Part shown: piece by piece, positions 1 through 7,847 of the stretch
Layout of the letters: each line of letters begins with the position of its first letter
Position numbering within the stretch: the first letter of the stretch is position 1
Source of the DNA: CBFIJI01 sp965662885
Lineage (GTDB): Bacteria; Bacteroidota; Bacteroidia; Flavobacteriales; Flavobacteriaceae
Reading direction: 5' to 3'
Length of the DNA stretch: 13,274 bases
Assembly: GCA_965662885.1 (NCBI GenBank)
Contig: CBFIJI010000057.1
Coordinates: forward strand, 1-13,274
Notes under the pieces: model-generated
The model's database searches: none
What the model was told of the DNA's origin: nothing
What the model saw: the letters and a program-made list of their open reading frames with translations, nothing else
Translations under genes and position numbers: made by a program

Positions 1-2626
1 CCTGATTTTGCATTTCGGGCAAGTTCAAAATATCTTCCTTCTTTTTCCCTCTCAGCATGAATTTTGTCTTTAAAAGGTCCTTCATCACTAAGGGGAGTGG
101 CCCTTTTTTGGGGATTTTTTCTCCTAATTTTTGAAGAACGTCTAGACCTACATCAATTGCCTCTGGTAACTTGTTTTCTGCTTTATAGGCGTTTATTTTA
201 AGAGCATAAATAGAAATTTTATCCAATATGGAATGACCAAATTCCAATACATTATTGATATACAACAGCATTTGGTCAAAGGTTGCAGTATTGTATGCCG
301 CTTCAGCCGCAAGTGTTGAAAGTTTTAAGGTGTTTTCGTAGTGGGTTTTCCAAGCATCCTCGGGAAGAAGATGTAGTCCTTGTTTTGCAAAATCAAGTGC
401 AGCACTGAAAGCAGAGGAGGCCATTGCTTTTTTTGCTGCTCTATAATTTAAATCTGACAAGGCTGTTTTTTCAGCAGCCTCTTTAATTAGGGATACACTA
501 ACATTCAGATGGTTGACAATTTCAAATAGATTTTGGTCGTCTTCATTGTCTTTTTCCATCAATAATTTTCCAATCAAATAATGATTGGCTATTTGCTCTT
601 TTTGTGAAATTAAAGAATATACCGCTTGTTGGACACGGTCGTGAATAAACTTGTATTTGTCAGCTAAGGGAATAATAAAACCCTTGGCAAGAGCCACCTC
701 AATATGCTCCCCAATCAACCCTTCGTTTTCTTTAGTAATAATGGCAAGGGTTTCTATAGTAAAGCTATTCCCTATACAGGCTGCTATTTTTAAGGTTTGC
801 TGAATGGCTGTTTCGAGTAACAAAACATTTCCGGCAAGAAGTTCTACCACATTTTCGGTAATGTTTTGACTTTTTATCTTCTCAATATCCCACTGCCATT
901 TTAAAGTTTCAAAATCAAAAAATAGTTGTCTTGAGGTATATAATGTTTTTAAAAATTGAACGACAAAAAAGGCATTTCCATGGGTTTTATCATAAACCAA
1001 CTGAGATAACACCTTTGTTTGTGCTTTCGTCATCCCTGTAGTATCTGCAATTAAGCTATGGACATCCTCTAGGGTTAAATTATCCAGATGAAGGCGCGTT
1101 GCTGGTTGGGTTATTTCTTCTATTTCCTTTACCGTTGAAATAAAGGGGTGGGAGCTGTTGACTTCATTATCTCTATACGCACAAATGATCATCAGGCACT
1201 TACTCTCCTTATCCTTATCGGTCATTAACGATTTAAGTATCCGTAAGGAACCACTATCGGCCCACTGAAGGTCATCTATAAAAATGACCAGCGGATGTTC
1301 CTTTGAGGAAACCGCGCTGATAAACTTTCTAAAAATAAAAATAAATCGGTTTTGTGCTTCCAAGCCACCTAGCTCAGGGATGGCTGGTTGCTCTCCAATA
1401 ATGGATTCTAATTTTGGCAATACCTCTGTTAAAACCCTTCCTTCGGCCCCCACTGCGGCTAAAATATTCTCTCGGATATGGGCTAATTTTTCCTCTTCTT
1501 CTGTCAGAGCGAGATTGATGAATCCATTTAATGCTTCTTTAAAAGCAAAATAGGGAATACTCTTTTGATATTGATCGAATTTACCTTCAATAAAATTGCC
1601 CTTTTTTTCGGAGATGGGACGATGGACTTCATGGACTAGGGCAGACTTCCCTGTGCCTGAATAACCGCTAACTAAGACCAATTCAAGGGTACTGGAGGAG
1701 ACTTTTTGAAAGCACCCCAATAAGGTGTTCATCACGGCATCTCTTCCATAAAGTTGTTGGTTGATTTCCAGTTTACTGGAATAATCTTTTTGACGAAGTT
1801 CAAAGGGGTTTATCGCTTGTTCTTTTTCCCACTGAGATTCGCATTTTTTTAAATCAGAAAGCAAGCCATAAACTGATTTATATCGATCTTCAGCATTTTT
1901 TGCCATCAATTTGGACAAAATTTCTGCAATTGCCTCGGGTACAGCAGTTCTCCTTTTTGAAGCACTTTCTGGTAAAGTAGCGATATGAGCGTGAACTAAT
2001 TCTAGCGGGCTTAAGTTGGAAAAAGGAAGTGTTCCTGTTAGGAGTTGATACAACGTCACCCCCAAGGAATACATATCTGTTCGGTAATCAACCGTCCGGT
2101 TCATTCTTCCTGTTTGCTCTGGAGAGATATAAGCGAGGTCTTGTTCTAATTTGTTAGGGTTGGAAAAGCTTTGGACTTTCAAATTTGTTTGACTTGACTT
2201 TCCAAGGTCAATTAAGTGCAAGCTGCCATCTTCTTGGTTTAAAATAAACTTAAATGCGTTTATATTTCTATGAATGATGTTGAGCTGATGTAATTCCTGA
2301 AGCAAGGATGCTGCTTTGATGGCAATATCAAGAAATTGATCAATGGCTATGGGTTGTTGCTTAGCGATCTCATTGAGATTGACCCCATCAATATGTTCAA
2401 GAACTATGGTGTGTTGGTTCTCTATTTTCCCTTTTTGTAGGACTTTACGAATCCCCGTAATATCAAGATCTTTAGTCACTTCATATTCTCGATAGAATTG
2501 CTGAATCGTTTTGTTTGATGGGAATTCTTGATTGAGTATTTTATGAATAACAACTGTGTTGCTTTCTGATATCCATTGTTTGTAAATGGTGCAATTTTCC
2601 CCTTGATGGAGCAACTCTTTTTTCAT
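1..2626 (-). CDS. Kinase-like/AAA ATPase signalling protein, N-terminal 875 residues (3' end outside window)
   Basis: The reading frame is open from ATG at 2626 to the left edge. Residues about 1-265 are a protein-kinase-like domain: Lys29 in an I-H-K context, an activation-segment SPEQTGRMNR motif (168-177) and D184-MYSLG. Residues about 300-520 are an AAA_16-type NTPase with Walker A G-Y-S-G-T-G-K-S (321-328) and Walker B IDDLQWAD (450-457). Residues about 600-875 look helical and TPR-like. This order is that of the trifunctional Ser/Thr kinase/ATPase/sensor-histidine-kinase proteins known from cyanobacteria and other bacteria; GAF and histidine-kinase domains would lie beyond the edge, which is inference. 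The kinase lobe is degenerate: HRD reads H119-R-N121, the catalytic-loop Asn is Lys126, the DFG equivalent is D140-L-G, and no clear glycine loop is visible. Phosphotransfer by this lobe is therefore doubtful. The gene lies 20 nt after the catalase-related gene and is probably co-transcribed. AAGGA directly abuts the ATG. Confidence 0.85.
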   Translation of the reverse strand, partial: MKKELLHQGENCTIYKQWISESNTVVIHKILNQEFPSNKTIQQFYREYEVTKDLDITGIRKVLQKGKIENQHTIVLEHIDGVNLNEIAKQQPIAIDQFLDIAIKAASLLQELHQLNIIHRNINAFKFILNQEDGSLHLIDLGKSSQTNLKVQSFSNPNKLEQDLAYISPEQTGRMNRTVDYRTDMYSLGVTLYQLLTGTLPFSNLSPLELVHAHIATLPESASKRRTAVPEAIAEILSKLMAKNAEDRYKSVYGLLSDLKKCESQWEKEQAINPFELRQKDYSSKLEINQQLYGRDAVMNTLLGCFQKVSSSTLELVLVSGYSGTGKSALVHEVHRPISEKKGNFIEGKFDQYQKSIPYFAFKEALNGFINLALTEEEEKLAHIRENILAAVGAEGRVLTEVLPKLESIIGEQPAIPELGGLEAQNRFIFIFRKFISAVSSKEHPLVIFIDDLQWADSGSLRILKSLMTDKDKESKCLMIICAYRDNEVNSSHPFISTVKEIEEITQPATRLHLDNLTLEDVHSLIADTTGMTKAQTKVLSQLVYDKTHGNAFFVVQFLKTLYTSRQLFFDFETLKWQWDIEKIKSQNITENVVELLAGNVLLLETAIQQTLKIAACIGNSFTIETLAIITKENEGLIGEHIEVALAKGFIIPLADKYKFIHDRVQQAVYSLISQKEQIANHYLIGKLLMEKDNEDDQNLFEIVNHLNVSVSLIKEAAEKTALSDLNYRAAKKAMASSAFSAALDFAKQGLHLLPEDAWKTHYENTLKLSTLAAEAAYNTATFDQMLLYINNVLEFGHSILDKISIYALKINAYKAENKLPEAIDVGLDVLQKLGEKIPKKGPLPLVMKDLLKTKFMLRGKKKEDILNLPEMQNQ

Positions 2627-2646
2627 TCCTTAGATCAAATTAGATT

Positions 2647-3744
2647 TTATTCGTTTCTATTGTCATCATCTGGGATTTCACCTGGAACACCAAATACTTT
2701 ATAACTCCAAACTCTTGAAATTCGCGCCATCTCGGAATGACTTCTCATATAGTTCAACGAATTGTAATCATAGATTGAATTTGCTGGAAGCACCCCTAAT
2801 CCTTTAGGTAAATTATTTAAGGAAAAGGCCAATAGAGAACTGTCTTTCCAGTTCAAGGTTTTATTGATTTCGATTTTGGCTAAATCGAGCCATGGGTGGG
2901 TTTTCAAATCCCATTCTCTACAGCAATTAAAAATTTCTTCGCTGTCATCCGGTTGTGCTTTATGGAGTTGTACTTGTAGTTTATAAACCACCTCTTTTTG
3001 GGCTACACGTTTTTGATATTCTTCTTTTAAATAGTTTCGTGTTCGCTGTTCTCCGGGTAAGATCCGTTGATTTTCCACTGGAATTGTCATGTCGTAATCA
3101 TCCAAAATACCTGTTTCCTCTTGTTCGTAAAAGGGAACTACTCTGTATTTTGCGTAATGTTTTACCTCTTCACTAATATAAAAAAGTGGGGTTTGTGAAT
3201 AGTAATGAAGGTTGCTGAAAGAGGTTGGATTTCGTCTCATTCCGACTTGAGCTCCCCGAACACCAGCAGGATAATTTTTATAGTATTGATGGTATTGAAT
3301 CCCGTATTTGGTTTTCTTGTAGACCCCAAAACGCATAAAACTGGCTACTGACCAAAACAGGGCTACTTTCCCTGTATTTAATTCCAAATCAAAGGGACTT
3401 TTATACGCAGTATCAGCAAATTTTATGGAAATACTTCTTACCGCTCGCATGGCATCATCTCTAAAGGAAGCGGAACCATGTCTAATTCTACAGTCAAAAG
3501 ATTTGTTGGCTTCAAAAAAGGGATGAGGTGGTAGTTTAGGGTTGTCTAAAATTGTCACTTTCCCTGAGGCTCCAATCGCATTGTAATGGGACATCCGGCT
3601 TCTAAAGAGCAAACTTCCTATAAGGGTCAATCCCAAAGTAAAGGTTTTTGTATAAAGCCATAAGACCAACCTTCCAAAGAAAAGGCGAATGCCTTTGTAA
3701 TGGGGTTTAACTAAAATCTGACTTGTTTTTACTTTTTTTGTCAT
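2647..3744 (-). CDS. Catalase-related haem protein (allene oxide synthase / fatty-acid hydroperoxide isomerase type)
   Basis: At 365 residues this is shorter than monofunctional catalases (about 480 or more) and close to the catalase-related hydroperoxide-metabolising haem proteins such as coral allene oxide synthase. Visible catalase-fold marks are R86-I-R-H89-G-S-A-S-F (distal His), a following D-D-A-M-x-x-V-R-S-I-S-I-K-F stretch (96-109), L-N123-T-G (likely distal Asn) and R344-V-W-S-Y348 (proximal Tyr haem ligand with its Arg). Residues about 22-47 are strongly hydrophobic, suggesting a membrane-associated N-terminus. The start is 3 nt after the lipoxygenase stop, so the two are surely co-expressed. 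In corals, Anabaena and Acaryochloris, catalase-related proteins of this class act on lipoxygenase-made fatty-acid hydroperoxides, giving allene oxides or related epoxides. The exact product here cannot be read from sequence. A true H2O2 catalase is less likely, given the length and the neighbour. Confidence 0.85.
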   Translation of the reverse strand: MTKKVKTSQILVKPHYKGIRLFFGRLVLWLYTKTFTLGLTLIGSLLFRSRMSHYNAIGASGKVTILDNPKLPPHPFFEANKSFDCRIRHGSASFRDDAMRAVRSISIKFADTAYKSPFDLELNTGKVALFWSVASFMRFGVYKKTKYGIQYHQYYKNYPAGVRGAQVGMRRNPTSFSNLHYYSQTPLFYISEEVKHYAKYRVVPFYEQEETGILDDYDMTIPVENQRILPGEQRTRNYLKEEYQKRVAQKEVVYKLQVQLHKAQPDDSEEIFNCCREWDLKTHPWLDLAKIEINKTLNWKDSSLLAFSLNNLPKGLGVLPANSIYDYNSLNYMRSHSEMARISRVWSYKVFGVPGEIPDDDNRNE

Positions 3745-3747
3745 TTG

Positions 3748-5925
3748 TTAAATATTCGTTCTTGATTGAATCGTGTCAATATCAAACCCTAAGGTTTTGA
3801 ATGCTTTTCTTTTGGCTTCTAGCAGAGCAATAAAACGGGGGTTGATGTCTTGATCTTCATTTTTAGTGATGTAGCCATAGCCTGTTTTGGACAGCATATT
3901 ACTCCACCACATCATTTGTGTGCTTCTCTTCAAGTCGGGTGCAATCTCTAAATCAGATTCCGGCCCTAAGGCTCCCTCTTCAGTTGACCCAAATCGAAGT
4001 CCAAGACTACAATAAAGGACTTCACCGATATCATCATATTGCTTGGAGTTGGACCAAGTGTGCCCAAAAGAAGCATGATAAATCATAAAGGAACAGGCCT
4101 GTTTTAAATTGTCAATGTCGTCTGATGTTACTTTTTTGGGGTCAGGTGTTGTCGTGATTTTGGACATGGATTTCAGCTCCCCATTAACCATCGGGCGTTT
4201 GATTGATTGATCCATTCGTCGAGAGGTTTGGTACCAACTCGCTTTTTTTGCGTCGTATTCTCCTTTATCATCAAGAATCATTTTTGTCAAATAATTACAC
4301 AAAAAATAGGGTGCACTGTGTTCAACCAAATCGTTAGAAAAACGATAAACCTCGAACCAATTTTCAAGGATATTCTCTTTGTTTTCATCAATGAACTCGT
4401 CAACATACTGACAAACAACGTCCCAAAAAAGGTTGGAAATGTGGGCATAAGTATGTTGATCGCTAATTGGTTTTATTGGAATCCAATTTTTCCAGTCTTG
4501 AGTTCCCATCGTTTGAAGGGTCAATTCTCCCATTCCTTTGGGAGTTAAAGCCGTTGCTTCGGAGATATAGCCGTCTCCTGTAAGTATTCTGTCTGAAGTA
4601 TGATTGACGAGGGTAACACTTTTTAAGTGGGGGAAAAGAAGATTGGTCAATGCGCTTAAGTGTAAGTTTCTGTGTGCCGCAATGGAAAATTGTTCTGTAT
4701 TGTAGTGGGTGATACAGAGGTGGTGGACAATCTCTGTATAAAGTGCTGCACTTACTCGGGCAATTCTTTTTGCCGCCATCCATTGACTTCCATCTTTTGG
4801 GGTAAAGGTTCTTTTGGGTGTTTTCCCTAATTCATTTTTATGTAATGCGCCAGTAAGTGAAATTTCTAAAGGCATTGCAAAGCCTTTGGTGTTTAAACCG
4901 AATTTAATGTCCACATCGGGCATGATATAATTGGTCGTTTTATCATAGCTGTTCCAATGATAATGAGTCCAATATAAGTTAGGGTCTTTTGGATCTTTAT
5001 CAAAGTCTATTGCAAACATTCCATTCATAAACCTTTCGCCGAACCATTCATCACTTCTTGTGATTCCAAGTTGCTTTTTTTCTAGGCATTGGGTAAGATT
5101 GATTGGGTAGTCATTTTGGATTTCTTCCAAGTCAATCTTGTTCCGCATCAATTTGATCTCTGCCAAGTGCTTGTCTTTGATTATTTCAATGGGAATAAAC
5201 TGATGTTCTATACTTTTCAAACGCCCTGATGGGTAAGATTCTGGTGCATCTTTGTTGTGATCCTTGATAATGACGCGTGCAAGAGGATTCGTATAATCGT
5301 ATTCCCAATAGAACAGGTTAATATTCCCCATGTCAAGTTCTAAACCAATTAAATCTTGTTTTTTCACTTTTGTTTTATGAAATAAAATATAATCGTTGGT
5401 CGCTTTTTGATCGATATATTTATGATAGCCTGTATGGTAAATTTCTAATCGAAAACGCCCGAGATACCATTTATGGCATTCATAAAGGTCAAAGGGTATT
5501 TGAAAATATCCATTTTCGTCAGAAGTTGAAGATCCAAAACAACGATAGCTTCCTAGCCACGTTCTTCCCCAAAATTCAACATGCATATGGTGGATGGGGA
5601 CATCCATGTCAAAGGTTTTTTGTCCAAAAAGTAATCGACCCATTAGTTGACTGTTTTTATCTCGACAGTGAATCACAGGCTTTTTGGGGTAGAGCCAGTG
5701 CAGAATAGCGGAAAGCATTCCTACTATTGCCCAATAAAGGTCAAGAAAAAAATTGGCGATGCGTACGAGTGGATTTCGAACCAAAGCTGATTTTTCAGTC
5801 TCCAAGTCATTGAAAGACTTTAGCTTGGGGTGATAAATCTTTCGTTTTGAATAATTGACAGTAGTCGTTTCAAAACAGTGTCTAAACCCTTCATTACCCT
5901 CAATAGGTTGTTGATATTCTCCCAT
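3748..5925 (-). CDS. Lipoxygenase (non-haem iron fatty-acid dioxygenase)
   Basis: Lipoxygenases insert O2 into polyunsaturated fatty acids to form hydroperoxides. This 725-residue protein shows the complete iron site: H402-x4-H407, then H622-x3-N626 followed by x2-Q629-Y630 as in plant enzymes, and a C-terminal Ile725 whose carboxylate is the fifth ligand. The H407-to-P-H433 block (E411, H418-R419-x-L421, L-L-F-P-H at 429-433) aligns with the soybean block with one residue less. The N-terminus is unusual: a hydrophobic stretch at about 54-79, then a beta-rich region at about 85-190 with a G-S-S-T-S-D-E-N-G-Y-F motif (131-141) recalling a transthyretin/Ig-like sandwich rather than an obvious PLAT domain. 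The ATG at 5925 is the natural start. This is the first gene of the operon with the catalase-related and kinase-like genes. Substrate and regiospecificity are unknown. Confidence 0.93.
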   Translation of the reverse strand: MGEYQQPIEGNEGFRHCFETTTVNYSKRKIYHPKLKSFNDLETEKSALVRNPLVRIANFFLDLYWAIVGMLSAILHWLYPKKPVIHCRDKNSQLMGRLLFGQKTFDMDVPIHHMHVEFWGRTWLGSYRCFGSSTSDENGYFQIPFDLYECHKWYLGRFRLEIYHTGYHKYIDQKATNDYILFHKTKVKKQDLIGLELDMGNINLFYWEYDYTNPLARVIIKDHNKDAPESYPSGRLKSIEHQFIPIEIIKDKHLAEIKLMRNKIDLEEIQNDYPINLTQCLEKKQLGITRSDEWFGERFMNGMFAIDFDKDPKDPNLYWTHYHWNSYDKTTNYIMPDVDIKFGLNTKGFAMPLEISLTGALHKNELGKTPKRTFTPKDGSQWMAAKRIARVSAALYTEIVHHLCITHYNTEQFSIAAHRNLHLSALTNLLFPHLKSVTLVNHTSDRILTGDGYISEATALTPKGMGELTLQTMGTQDWKNWIPIKPISDQHTYAHISNLFWDVVCQYVDEFIDENKENILENWFEVYRFSNDLVEHSAPYFLCNYLTKMILDDKGEYDAKKASWYQTSRRMDQSIKRPMVNGELKSMSKITTTPDPKKVTSDDIDNLKQACSFMIYHASFGHTWSNSKQYDDIGEVLYCSLGLRFGSTEEGALGPESDLEIAPDLKRSTQMMWWSNMLSKTGYGYITKNEDQDINPRFIALLEAKRKAFKTLGFDIDTIQSRTNI

Positions 5926-6294
5926 TATATATGATACAGTCGTTTATGTTCATTTATTCTATAAAATAGTTTGCACTATGTGCAATTTGATAAAGCTTAA
6001 AGTTTAAATTTATAAAAAATGCTTTCAAAATGAAACTTAAAAAACAACTATTCGACAAAGGGTTATAGCAGACGTATATAAAGTCATTTTAAATTGCTTT
6101 TCTCCTCCTAAATTCAATGGGTTGCCCTTGACCTATTGAAATGTTTAAGTGCCAAGTTGTATGAAATATAAAATGCTATTATCTTTGATTGTACTTTTAA
6201 TAGGCAATTAACTTGTTTTTCTCCCTTTTGATTGTATTACTTTAAAAAGTTTCGTTATTTAATATATTAATGAAAATTAATTGATTTACCCGTA
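5926..6294. other. Divergent intergenic region with no gene
   Basis: This 369-base AT-rich spacer lies between the minus-strand lipoxygenase operon and the plus-strand YitT-type gene, so it should carry both promoters. The palindrome at 5971-5985 is the one structured element I can support. ATG at 6270 opens only a five-codon frame. I see no convincing TAnnTTTG box for either direction. Confidence 0.6.
5971..5985. promoter_or_regulatory. 15-bp palindrome upstream of the lipoxygenase operon (candidate operator)
   Basis: TTGCACTATGTGCAA is a perfect 6+6 inverted repeat around three central bases. It sits about 45 nt upstream of the lipoxygenase start codon, where a transcription-factor dimer could control the operon. 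No cognate regulator gene is identifiable in the window. Chance occurrence is possible. Confidence 0.4.
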
Positions 6295-7197
6295 TTGAAA
6301 ACATCTTCTAAAATAAATTGGCAATCAATATTTACTATTAAGCTGCTTTTAGTTCGCTTGGTGGGTGTCTTTTTTTGTGTGGTTGCATTGGAAGGTTTTT
6401 TAATCCCCAACAACTTTTTAGACGGTGGTGTAACTGCAATTGTCATTCTCTTAGGTGAATACACTCCATTAGAGGTTTATCAATCGCTCATATTGTTAAA
6501 CGCCCCTTTTTTTATTCTTTCCTATTTTAAAATTGGGAAAGAGTTTGCCATTACTTCGTTCATTTCTGTTCTTGTGGTCTCCTTAATTTTATTTCTTATT
6601 CCAGATGACTTTTTTACTCCCTTTACTACCGATAAATTCCTAACAGCCTCCCTTGGAGGGGTTAGTATTGGTATGGGAGTCGGTTTGATCATCAAAAGTG
6701 GCGGGGGAGTAATAGAAGGCTTAGAAATTTTAAGCATTTTTGGAACGAAAAAGACCTTCTTTAGCAGTACTGAAATCATTCTTTTTATCAATACGATTAT
6801 TTTCCTTTTTGTTTTCTTTATCCTTGAGGGCCAAACAGAAGCTTTGTATTCCATCATTACCTTTTATACCTCTTCAAAAACCTCCGATTATGTGATTAAC
6901 GGCTTTAATGAATTTATCGAAGTTACCATCGTTTCTAAAAAAGATTCGGAAGTCAAAAAGATGATCTTTGAAGATTTTGGAAAAGCGATTACTGTATTTA
7001 AAGGGGAAAGAGGTTATGTACCCAATCAGACCGAGCAGCGTATTAATTGCGATATCATTGTTATCTTAACAACGCGATTGGAATTTTATCATTTGCAAAA
7101 ACAAATTTTAAGTGTTGATGAACAAGCCTTTATCTATTCACAAAAAGTAAAAGAAACTAAAGGAGCTTTTATTAACCAACAACAGCAATTATCTTGA
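6295..7197 (+). CDS. YitT family membrane protein (DUF161 + DUF2179-like tail)
   Basis: This is a 300-residue integral membrane protein of the YitT family, whose transported substrate or role is not firmly known. The N-terminal two thirds form about five hydrophobic segments (roughly 15-35, 43-55, 62-80, 85-103, 117-134 and 158-178 contain the candidates), with the family's glycine-rich stretches L-D-G-G-V-T (42-47) and K-S-G-G-G-V-I-E-G (134-142). Residues about 205-285 form a soluble alpha/beta domain (IEVTIVSKK..., CDIIVILTTRLE) matching the C-terminal DUF2179 part. The start is taken as TTG at 6295, because an in-frame stop (TGA at 6271) lies just upstream and no in-frame ATG precedes the first membrane segment. 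Its stop overlaps the start of the HD-domain gene, implying translational coupling. Confidence 0.85.
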   Translation: MKTSSKINWQSIFTIKLLLVRLVGVFFCVVALEGFLIPNNFLDGGVTAIVILLGEYTPLEVYQSLILLNAPFFILSYFKIGKEFAITSFISVLVVSLILFLIPDDFFTPFTTDKFLTASLGGVSIGMGVGLIIKSGGGVIEGLEILSIFGTKKTFFSSTEIILFINTIIFLFVFFILEGQTEALYSIITFYTSSKTSDYVINGFNEFIEVTIVSKKDSEVKKMIFEDFGKAITVFKGERGYVPNQTEQRINCDIIVILTTRLEFYHLQKQILSVDEQAFIYSQKVKETKGAFINQQQQLS

Positions 7198-7769
7198 AAC
7201 CGTTTGAAGACATAAAATCATTAGTGATTACTCTTTTAAAAAAGAAGCTTCCCAAAGAATTGGTATATCACTCCTTAGAGCATACTCTTTATGTCCTAGA
7301 ACAAGTCACGCAGATTGCTGTTCACGAAAATGTATCCGAAAAAGATCTTCTACTATTAAAAATTGGTGCCTTGTTTCATGACATCGGATTTATTAGCAAT
7401 CGTAAACAACACGAAAAAGAGTCCTGTAAAATTCTTGAAGAGCATCAGGCGGTTTTGGGGATATCCAATGATGATATGCAGCTTATTTTTGGAATGATTA
7501 TGGCAACAAAAATTCCACAACAACCCAAAACACCCCTAGAATGTATTTTAGCCGATGCAGACCTTGAGTACCTAGCAACTGACGATTTTGAAATTACCAG
7601 TGAAAAATTGTATCAAGAACTCCAAACTTTTCAAGGCGATTTCCCTCGAAAAAAATGGAACGAAATTCAGATTGCCTTTTTTGAAAGTCATCAATATCAT
7701 ACTACCTATTGTAAGGAAAATAAAGCCCCCCATAAAGCTTTGAACCTTCAAAAAATTAAAGCGCTATAG
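7194..7769 (+). CDS. HD-domain phosphohydrolase
   Basis: This 191-residue soluble protein has the HD metal-site residues in order: Y-H26-S-L-E-H30-T, F-H62-D63-I-G-F and A-D121-A-D-L-E-Y. HD proteins of this size hydrolyse phosphate esters of nucleotides or similar small molecules. The substrate is not predictable here. The start TTG at 7194 shares bases with the TGA stop of the YitT-type gene (TTGA overlap), so translation is probably coupled and the two may act together, though no established link is known to me. The next downstream gene is 78 nt away. Confidence 0.85.
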   Translation: MKPFEDIKSLVITLLKKKLPKELVYHSLEHTLYVLEQVTQIAVHENVSEKDLLLLKIGALFHDIGFISNRKQHEKESCKILEEHQAVLGISNDDMQLIFGMIMATKIPQQPKTPLECILADADLEYLATDDFEITSEKLYQELQTFQGDFPRKKWNEIQIAFFESHQYHTTYCKENKAPHKALNLQKIKAL

Positions 7770-7847
7770 TTTGTTTTTACGTTGATCCCTATCAAAAAAC
7801 TGAAATAACCCACTGTTCTTTAAATCAAAAAAAACTAAATTTGAGAT

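Noticed and set aside
1284..1553. Open frame of 89 codons on the plus strand
   Set aside because: It is antisense to the NTPase domain of the kinase-like gene, whose frame is continuous and motif-supported from 2626 to the window edge.
2647..3744. Ordinary monofunctional catalase
   Set aside because: It is too short, lacks the usual Val before the distal His and sits 3 nt from a lipoxygenase, which favours the catalase-related hydroperoxide-metabolising class.
4463..4783. Open frame of 106 codons on the minus strand
   Set aside because: It lies in another frame inside the lipoxygenase core, which is supported by iron-ligand motifs; its own translation shows no recognisable features.
6522..6857. 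Open frame of 111 codons on the minus strand
   Set aside because: It is antisense to the YitT-type gene, where a consistent membrane-protein pattern supports the plus strand.
7836..7843. TAAATTTG promoter-like box
   Set aside because: It matches the -7 consensus but ends 4 nt before the start codon, so as a promoter it would give a leaderless message; chance match in AT-rich DNA is more likely.
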